Of a stretch of DNA of 24,972 nt, positions 19,081 through 24,972 are shown in pieces. A program made the translations under genes and the position numbers. Below the pieces are notes generated by a model, which had not been told where the DNA came from, did no database searches, and saw nothing but the letters and a program-made list of their open reading frames with translations. The DNA lies in contig JAEPRB010000403.1 in the NCBI GenBank assembly GCA_016758965.1, positions 1 to 24,972 of the forward strand, read 5' to 3'. Each line of letters opens with the position of its first letter. The first letter of the stretch is position 1. Source of the DNA: Circinella minor (Eukaryota; Mucoromycota; Mucoromycetes; Mucorales; Lichtheimiaceae).

Positions 19081-19914
19081 AATTGGGGGGTTGACCAGGA
19101 TTATATCCCAAGTGGCGGCTACCTTGTCTGTAGTAGTCCCACTATAAAAACATGCCATGGTTGAGCAATTATTATTTTCATGATCAAGTCTTATTTTATT
19201 ATTATTATTTGTGGCCCTTGTTGTCTCTGCCGTAATTATATTTCTTCCATGCCTCTCCGTTTCCATTTTTATTTGCTTCAAGAAGTTGTTTTGCAAGATG
19301 TTCCATTGACGATTCCAACGATTCTGACTTTTTTTCTTATTATTATTTTTGTCTTTTCTATCCATGGTACCTAACAAATTCCCCAGCAACACCCTGTTGG
19401 ACAAGAAGTTCGCAAGAAGGCGGTATCAAGGAACGGTACCTTGGATACGTTGTGCCCTTGGTTCTTAGGTTGGCTCTTGGTGGGTCGGTGTTGGCGTGGT
19501 TGGTCTTATTGTGTGGGTGGCCAGTTTAGTGTTATTTTCTTTTGGTTTTTTGTTGCTCTGGTCGATCTCGTGTGGTCTCGTCTGTTCTGTTCTGTTGTGT
19601 CTCTTCAGTTTGTCCGTCGTTTTGGTTATCTTGGTTTGTGCTTGTGATAAAAAAAAATTAGGTTTTTTTTTGGGTAGTTTGTTGTCTGTTATCTCTTGTA
19701 CGCCCTTTTTTTTATCTATATTTTTTATATCTTTGATTTGTATCTATATGTTTCTTGTATCTTTGATTCATATTTAATTTTTTCTTTTTTTTGTTCCCCG
19801 ATTTTTTCTATTGTTTTGTCTATCTATTATCCTGTTGTTATCTATCTTGTCTCTTTCTCTTTTGTTGCTTATCAACTGTCTTCCACTCCTTTACTTTGGT
19901 CTTGTAGGGGGTAT
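19081..19914 (+). mobile_element. Short internal region of a non-autonomous or deleted LTR element
   Basis: This 834-bp stretch lies between two short-type LTRs. It begins with a primer-binding-site-like run and ends in gtagggggtat, the polypurine tract. No gag or pol similarity is visible. The first part is mixed in composition. 19430-19640 is unusually rich in G and T, and 19650-19890 is T-rich. A minus-strand open frame at 19078-19404 is Asn/Lys-rich and not recognised. The unit 18846-20148 would be about 1.3 kb, fitting a small non-autonomous element or a large internal deletion. Confidence 0.5.
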
Positions 19915-20148
19915 TGACACGTTGTGTGGTAGTTTTGTTTGGTCAGACCAAAGATAAGGTTCACGTGATTTGTGAATTAGAATTGATCCTTGGGTGGTCA
20001 TATGACCATTCAAGTATGTATAAATATGGGCGGTTTAGCCGCGAATTAATAAATTTTGATCTTTTTTACCTCTTTCACTTTTACTTTTACCTTTTCTTTT
20101 CTTTTATTTTGACAGACTTTTTAACAAGGGAAACTCTACCACATGTTG
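19915..20148 (+). mobile_element. Short-type LTR (S3), 5' LTR of gypsy element B
   Basis: The 234-bp copy begins TGACACGTTGTGTGGT and ends ACATGTTG, the tip having lost its CA. It has a polypurine tract on its left and a primer-binding site on its right. It therefore acts as the 3' LTR of the small unit and the 5' LTR of element B, a sign of LTR-LTR recombination. A TATA box gtataaatatgg lies near 20018. Confidence 0.75.
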
Positions 20149-20251
20149 AATTGGGGAGTCGACCGGGATCATTTTTCAAGAAGGAAATCATGTCGTGCTA
20201 TTTCTATTACCATTATTTCATTATATATTTTCTTATTATCTTTTTATCATC

Positions 20252-21112
20252 ATGTCTGAACACACTGTAAACAACTAAATCTTCAAATTTATTTCTTCAC
20301 CTAGAACCTTCTCTGGAACTAAAGATGACGAAAATCCAATGGTTTGGCTCCATAAAGTTAAACGTTTGTGGTTGAGGGGAAATTTCTCGGATGAAGAGGT
20401 GCTGTTAATTGCAGCATCTAACTTGACTGGTCAGGCAGAACTCTGGTGGGTCCCTTTGGAAGAAACCATCGCTACTTGGGAAGCCTTTGAAGAAGCGTTT
20501 AAATTAAGATTTATATCGGCAGAACACTGCAAGGCTTGGTGGTCTAAAATCGAAGCAGTGAAGCAAGGTGAAAATGAATCAGTAGAACATGTAGCATTTA
20601 AATTACAAGAACTCTTCCCCTTGGTAGGCCCAATCACAGAAATTTTTCAAGTTCGTTATTTTACTCGCGCTATAGACCCCACTATTGCATACCAAATGGA
20701 GGAATCAGGTGTTTCTATGTCATAGAAGGAAGCAGTCAATAAGGCGGTCCGAATTGAAAATGCCCAGAAGAAATACTTATATGGTCAAGAGAATATTCAA
20801 GGTCGTGGTAATGAAGTCAGTCGCAATATAGCGATTGGGATACCGAAATCAACAGTGTCGACAATAAAACCTGAGGATTCTGCTTCACAAAACCAAACAT
20901 TGTTATCTCAAGTCGCCAATAGTCTCCATGCCTTACAATTACAACTTGATTCATCATCACATCTTAACAACAGGGTGTTGCCTCCTAATTATCCTCCACG
21001 ACCACCACCAAAATGTTGGAACTGCAGCCAGAATGGTCACATATCAAGTCGCTGCCCCATACTAGGTAACCAAGTTGGTAATAACCAGGGAAATGGCAAC
21101 GGATTCCAGTAA
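20252..21112 (+). pseudogene. gag: gag of element B, broken by two stops
   Basis: The frame from ATG 20252 to TAA 21110-21112 gives about 286 residues, collinear with the gag of element A. It has the capsid-like region (FSGTKDDENPMVWLHKVKRL, ELWW) and a Pro-rich linker. The CCHC knuckle CWNCSQNGHISSRC is at 21014-21055. A TAA at 20276-20278 replaces a Lys position of copy A. A TAG at 20723-20725 replaces the Trp of copy A (tgg). pol lies in the -1 frame. Confidence 0.83.
21088..21094 (+). promoter_or_regulatory. Putative -1 programmed frameshift site of element B
   Basis: GGGAAAT lies in phase X-XXY-YYZ of gag (cag|gga|aat), 15 bp before the gag stop. The -1 frame is open from 21085 through the whole pol. 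The same heptamer, phase and spacing occur in element A. Whether a downstream structure exists was not determined. Confidence 0.55.
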
Positions 21113-22079
21113 AGGGTGAAACTGGTGTCCATAACAATAATACGCCCCAAGAAAGAAATAACATAGTCAAGGAGTCATCTAGTACAGGTCCTAGACAATT
21201 GCCAAAGATCAATTTGGTAGAAGCCGCTCAAGTCAATGCTGTAGAAAAAAGAAGAAGAGGCGCTTCGGACATGTCGGTAACTAATGGACGCACTGGAAAA
21301 AGGCCAGATAATAATTCATTCAAGCTCCCCTTGTTAAATCAACAGCCAGAAGTACCATCATCATCAAGATCACAAGAACCAGTCGTCCTCCCTCCGAAAA
21401 ACAAAAATACAAACAAAAGACAGCCGCCAAGGAAACTTCTAGTCGAATTGGAAAAGCCAGATGTATGGGAAACCTTGAAGAAACTCGACTCTGGTTTGAG
21501 TGTCGTCCAATGGTTGGCCCTCGGCAAGAAGGCATATGTCAACGTAAGGGACGGTCTGAAATATCTCTATGAACGTCGCCAATATAATTTATCTAATCGT
21601 GTGATGGATGTGAATGTCTTGAAGGTTGACTCTGAGTTAAAAGAGGAAAATTCGAATGACGGTAGTGATGACGGAACTGATTGGGATAGTACTTGGTCAG
21701 AAGGTTCTGTCTATAGTAGTGATCGAACTTCAGATGAAGAAGACAACTACAATTTAGATGATACTGAATACAATTATCCCTATGACTTACAAAACATGAA
21801 GAAGAGCATCCCTCTGCATGGTCCCATCATCATAAATGGTCAAGTAGTCCAGGCTATATTTGACTCCGGTGCCAGTGTCTCTGTATTAAGTCAATCGTTG
21901 GTTAATAAGTTGAACTTGGTTCTGAGTGGTGATACGTTGGCGGTATCAACAATGGATGAGAAGTCAGACCGTGCCTGTAAAATCGTCAAGAACATACCCA
22001 TCCGCATTGCTGGTAAACTAAGACCAGAACATATGTGCATTGAACCATCAAACAAGTGGGATTTGTGCCTCCTTGGTAC

Positions 22080-22504
22080 TGTTGTATGGCACACGTCAAT
22101 CCTTCATCTCAGATAATTCAAATATAAACTAAATATAAAAACACTAAAATAATCTCACATTGGTTGCTATCTAAATACACAAATAATAAATCTACCACAA
22201 TGACACCTTATAATAATATAATACAAACAAAGTAATCAAACATAATTTATTTATTCATAATCACATAATATACAATTTATCATAATATAACATCATCTAC
22301 AAATACAGGAAAATACACATCTAAAACATATATATATAAAACTTACTTGTAATAGAAATAATTATTTTTTTATCTTTTTATATCATATTATTTTTCATAT
22401 AATAAAACACCTGAAAGATTCTCACAAGACCTATTCTGTTATCATTTCTATTCTTACCTTATTTTCTTATTAATTCATATTCATAAATATCTATAAATAT
22501 CTCA
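22080..22504 (+). mobile_element. Solo LTR inserted in pol of element B, TSD ggtac
   Basis: The 425-bp insert begins TGTTGTATGG and ends AATATCTCA. It is bounded by perfect ggtac duplications at 22075-22079 and 22505-22509. TG...CA ends and a 5-bp duplication fit an LTR. A TATA-like tatatatataaaac lies near 22332. Its body does not match the other LTRs in this window, so it is a further family. Orientation is not proven. Confidence 0.82.
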
Positions 22505-22810
22505 GGTACGACTTGGTTCAGGGCTTATGGTATAACTACCAAGGTAGAACACTCAACTATCATTATCCCAACAAAAAAAGGTCGCGGTTATGTTGAGTTA
22601 CAAGCCGATTTTCCAGATACGTCGGTCACCAAAGGAAAATCCAAGGAGGTGTTCGCCGTGGCTGTCGATTTGAATGAAGAAAAGAAAACGACTAAAAACA
22701 ATAATCAACAAGAAAATTCGGCAAGTTTGAATTTTTATATAAGGGTGTCTCAAGCATCAAAATTTTTACAAATATTCACAAACAGATATTCGCAGCGGAT
22801 TCTGAAAGTA

Positions 22811-22895
22811 GCCAATCAGAGAAGAAATCGCTAGGAAGTACTTTGAGACCCCTTTTTGGACAAATGTTTTTTTGCATAAAAATATTATAATAAAG
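22811..22895 (+). promoter_or_regulatory. Candidate promoter of the Harbinger transposase
   Basis: A CCAAT box (gccaatcag at 22811) is followed by a TATA-like aatattataataaag near 22882. This is about 70 bp before the ATG at 22953. Placement is reasonable but unproven. Confidence 0.35.
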
Positions 22896-22952
22896 ATTTC
22901 TTGATACTTCGTTTTTTCTTTGCTTTACTTCATTTTAAAACTCTTTTTTATT

Positions 22953-24334
22953 ATGCCTAACATTGCAGACCGTAAAAAAATTCTTGATATGACTGCAGAC
23001 TATATTGTCGCTGAAGCTATCAGTGATTTTTTATTCAATGATGATGACGATGATCTTGATATACGCAATCTATTTAATAATAATTCAACTTTCATGTTGG
23101 ACGACGATGAAATGTTTGATGACATTGATGAGCAAGACATCAATACGAATTTGGACTACAGCTATTGTAGCAATAATGATGATGATCTTTTCGATTTAAC
23201 ACCCACCCAAATGATTCATATTGCTGTAGCAAGTTCAACATATTTAGAATCAAAGGGCTGGGTAACGATCCCTACTTCTAATTACATGAGTAGTGTTGTA
23301 TTCAATCTCCCAGAAAAAGAATTCAAACAAGATGCTCGTATGACCTATGAGGCATTTTATGATCTTGTAGATAAGATCAAGAATGATCAAGTCTTTCAAA
23401 ATAACTCTTACATATGTCAAGCTCCTGTTAGAGAACAGTTGATTGTTGCTCTTATCGTTTTGGGATGTACGGCAATGGCGCTTCTGCTGGACAAGTTGCT
23501 AGACATTTTGGAATTGGAGCTGGTACGAGTGATTTATATGTCAACAGGGTGATCACTACTCTTCTTCAGCATCGAACAGACGAAGTATATTGGCCAACAC
23601 CTGCAGAAAAACACAATATCAAAGAAACAATTCAAAGTTCTTCAGGATTTCCTAATTGTATTGGTTGTGTTAACGGAACTGGTATTGTATTGTCATATCC
23701 ACCTGTTGATAATGAAGAAGACTTTTTTAATAGAAAATCTGAGTATTCTTTGGCAGCTATGGTCGTTGTTAATCCTGATATCTGAATTCGCTATGCTACT
23801 TGTGGTTTTGTTGGCTCAGCTCATGATACTCGTGTCTGGAACAATAGTGACCTTGCATTAAATTCTCAACGCTATTTTGATGGAGAAGAATATTTACTTG
23901 GTGATAAAGGCTATCTATTATACAAAGAAATCATTACTCTATACAAAGAACCAAGAGCACAACATCCTGATAATAAAACTTTCAACTTTTGTTTATCATC
24001 ACCACGAGTACGAGTAGAGGATGCTATTGGTGTTCTTAAAGGACGCTTCCAAAGTCTTCGTGGTTTATGCATTGTAATTGGGAAAGGGAAGAGCAAGAAG
24101 AAAGATCAAGCACGAGCTGTACTGTGGTTCCATGCATGTGTAGTTTTACACAATATATTATTAAAATACCAAGATACTGATGAATGGTTTGATCCAACTA
24201 TAGAAGAAGAGGATGAAATAGAAGATAGTAACAGCGAAACACAAAGTTTCAATGCGAACTTCGCAGATGCAGATATTAAACAGGAATATATTAAACGTTT
24301 AGTACTCAATTTTAATTCAGGTCAGGAAGAATAA
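22953..24334 (+). pseudogene. PIF/Harbinger DDE transposase, broken
   Basis: From ATG 22953 an acidic Asp/Asn-rich N-terminus leads to the conserved helical region (RMTYEAFYDLVDKI, VREQLIVALIVLG). A one-base frameshift near 23465 breaks it, and the next frame continues with YGNGASAGQVARHFGIG, the helix-turn-helix-like segment of this family. The catalytic blocks are GCVNGTGI, GSAHDTRVW (Asp 23825-23827) and VRVEDAIGVLKGRF (Glu 24017-24019). The first should read D-G-T, but has Asn (AAC 23672-23674). A TGA at 23783-23785 adds a second break. The end, with CVVLHNILL, and stop at 24332-24334 are normal. It excises and inserts the element at TAA-type sites when intact. Frameshift, stop and active-site change make this copy non-functional. 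Confidence 0.85.
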
Positions 24335-24406
24335 TAAAAGTTTATTTTGAATACATAAATAATATATAAAAAAATATAATGTTATTATTATTTTAATAAT
24401 AATTTT

Positions 24407-24972
24407 TTACTCTTGGTTTTCTCTTCTATTCTTCTCTTTCAATTTTTCAATTTCCAGTTCTAATCGTAAAGATCGTTCTTTGGATTCCTGAAGTCTTATT
24501 GCAACTTGTTGTCGCATAATTTCCATTTTTTCTTTTTCTAACTCAAAGCGCTTATCATCTATCTCTGTACGATGCTTGATCTTCTCCTTTTCTATTTCAG
24601 CCTTTGCTTCAACCATACGCAGCAAAGAAACTGCAATATTTGCAGCACCTTTTCTTGGTTTTTTGGATGCTTTTTTACTTGATTCATCCTCACTAGGTCT
24701 TTTTTGGCTAGTACTAATAATAGGTTCTTCTACTACTTCTACTTCGTCATGGTCACCTCTCGTTTCTTCTTGGTCGCTAGATTCTTCTTCATCATCTATT
24801 TCATCTACTCCACTACTGTGCAGAAGAAACGTATCTGCTTGTTGGGAGAGATCAGTTAATTCTGAATCAGCATTGAAATGTGGTGTTGACTTGGGCCTAT
24901 CACGAATGAGTGGGTCTAACTCATCAAAAAATGGTTCAATATTCAAGACCTTGGCTATATAAGAAGAGTTAA
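24407..24972 (-). CDS. Harbinger second protein, coiled-coil C-terminal part, partial
   Basis: A minus-strand frame is open from the window edge to TAA 24407-24409, with no ATG in a likely start position, so the N-terminus lies outside. It has an acidic stretch (DEIDDEEESSDQEE), a basic nuclear-localisation-like stretch (SSKKASKKPRKG), and a long charged coiled coil to the end (EIEKEKIKHRTEIDDKRFE). This matches the C-terminal layout of the Myb/SANT-like partner protein of PIF/Harbinger elements, which aids transposase nuclear import and DNA binding. The Myb domain would be in the missing part. A tatatag near 24955-24961 could be a splice acceptor. It is convergent with the transposase, with 72 bp between stops. 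The antisense Ser-rich frame is a shadow. Confidence 0.65.
   Translation of the reverse strand, partial: NSSYIAKVLNIEPFFDELDPLIRDRPKSTPHFNADSELTDLSQQADTFLLHSSGVDEIDDEEESSDQEETRGDHDEVEVVEEPIISTSQKRPSEDESSKKASKKPRKGAANIAVSLLRMVEAKAEIEKEKIKHRTEIDDKRFELEKEKMEIMRQQVAIRLQESKERSLRLELEIEKLKEKNRRENQE

Larger units (their letters stand above)
21085..22739 (+). pseudogene. pol: pol of element B (N-terminal region and protease), interrupted
   Basis: It reads in the -1 frame from gag. The basic N-terminal region, an acidic linker and the protease site FDSGASVSVLSQSLV (Asp codon 21862-21864) match copy A. Coding stops at DLCLLGT, where a 425-bp LTR with its 5-bp duplication (430 bp added) is inserted. Removing this insert mentally restores collinearity with copy A, from TWFRAY to a Lys-rich linker. 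At 22739 the frame enters the Harbinger end. RT is absent from the window. The surviving segments have no internal stop of their own, so B is less eroded than A here. Confidence 0.83.
19915..22742 (+). mobile_element. Ty3/gypsy LTR retrotransposon B, truncated by insertions
   Basis: LTR, primer-binding site, gag and the protease part of pol are collinear with element A and clearly homologous. The pol is split by a solo LTR at 22080-22504. It ends at 22739 where a Harbinger element begins, so reverse transcriptase, RNase H and integrase, if present, lie beyond the window. Confidence 0.85.
22743..24972 (+). mobile_element. PIF/Harbinger DNA transposon, 5' end to window edge
   Basis: The sequence of element B breaks at tataa, after which GGGTGTCTCAAGC begins. 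TAA is a typical 3-bp Harbinger target and a G-rich tip is typical too. The element has the family's two genes, a DDE transposase and a second protein, arranged convergently. A partial inverted copy of the tip (gtactttgagacccc, 22838-22852) lies subterminally. The right end and second TAA are outside the window. Confidence 0.75.

Noticed and set aside
19078..19404. Minus-strand Asn/Lys-rich frame in the small LTR unit.
   Set aside because: Asn/Lys richness is what the complement of T-rich DNA gives. No domain or start signal was found, so it is only mentioned in the unit's description.
22743..22853. A separate 110-bp MITE bounded by GGGTGTCTCAAGC and TTTGAGACCCC.
   Set aside because: No TAA follows the inner copy, the match is imperfect, and the transposase gene follows directly. 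A subterminal repeat of the larger element is simpler.
24576..24962. Plus-strand Ser-rich frame of 128 codons.
   Set aside because: It is the shadow of the minus-strand coiled-coil gene, with Ser strings opposite acidic codons.
1..24972. CRISPR array, bacterial operons or phage genes.
   Set aside because: No spaced direct repeats of suitable length occur. Introns, the tRNA type and the retroelements indicate a eukaryotic nuclear genome.

Overview
The window looks like a gene-poor, AT-rich, transposon-dense stretch of a fungal nuclear genome. The signs are short spliceosomal introns (about 86-140 bp, GT/GC...AG), a eukaryotic-type tRNA-Gly(GCC) without encoded CCA, Ty3/gypsy elements with LTRs, and a PIF/Harbinger element with its usual second gene. 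An OTU-type peptidase and an RTC4-like protein, together with the composition, suggest an early-diverging (Mucoromycota-like) fungus. That taxonomic placement is inference. No clearly intact host protein gene was found; the tRNA gene is the only probably functional host gene.

Layout. 1-3165: a decayed coding patch, then a two-exon OTU-like cysteine peptidase (1063-2019) followed directly by a three-exon RTC4-like pseudogene (2081-3165). 3166-9440: AT-rich DNA with solo LTRs (3965-4393 with TSD atgat; 5875-6271; 8092-8522) and a candidate 2.2-kb TIR element (5684-7927) holding a broken spliced coiled-coil gene of unknown family. Next to the tRNA lies a head-to-head LTR pair (8690-9037 and 9058-9408, each with a 4-bp TSD). 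9441-9511: tRNA-Gly on the minus strand. 9522-11663: three LTRs stacked at the tRNA transcription-start side, each separated by only a 'cttt(t)' target duplication.

11430-17617: gypsy element A (5' LTR, gag, protease-RT-RNase H, a T-rich spacer, integrase, polypurine tract), killed by several stops, a frameshift and an RT active-site Asp-to-Asn change. 17618-18841: a long LTR, apparently chimeric. 18846-20148: a short LTR-internal-LTR unit with no recognisable genes. 19915-22739: gypsy element B (LTR, gag, protease region), split by a 425-bp solo LTR (22080-22504, TSD ggtac) and cut off by a PIF/Harbinger element (22743 to beyond the window end) with a broken DDE transposase and a convergent coiled-coil partner gene.

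Together the window records serial and nested insertion. Ty3-like elements landed repeatedly at one tRNA start site, recombined with each other, and later served as targets for another LTR element and a DNA transposon. The most notable points are the tRNA-start stacking with its readable TSDs, a conserved in-phase -1 slippery heptamer GGGAAAT at the gag-pol junction of both gypsy copies, the OTU/RTC4 adjacency, and the LTR chimeras.
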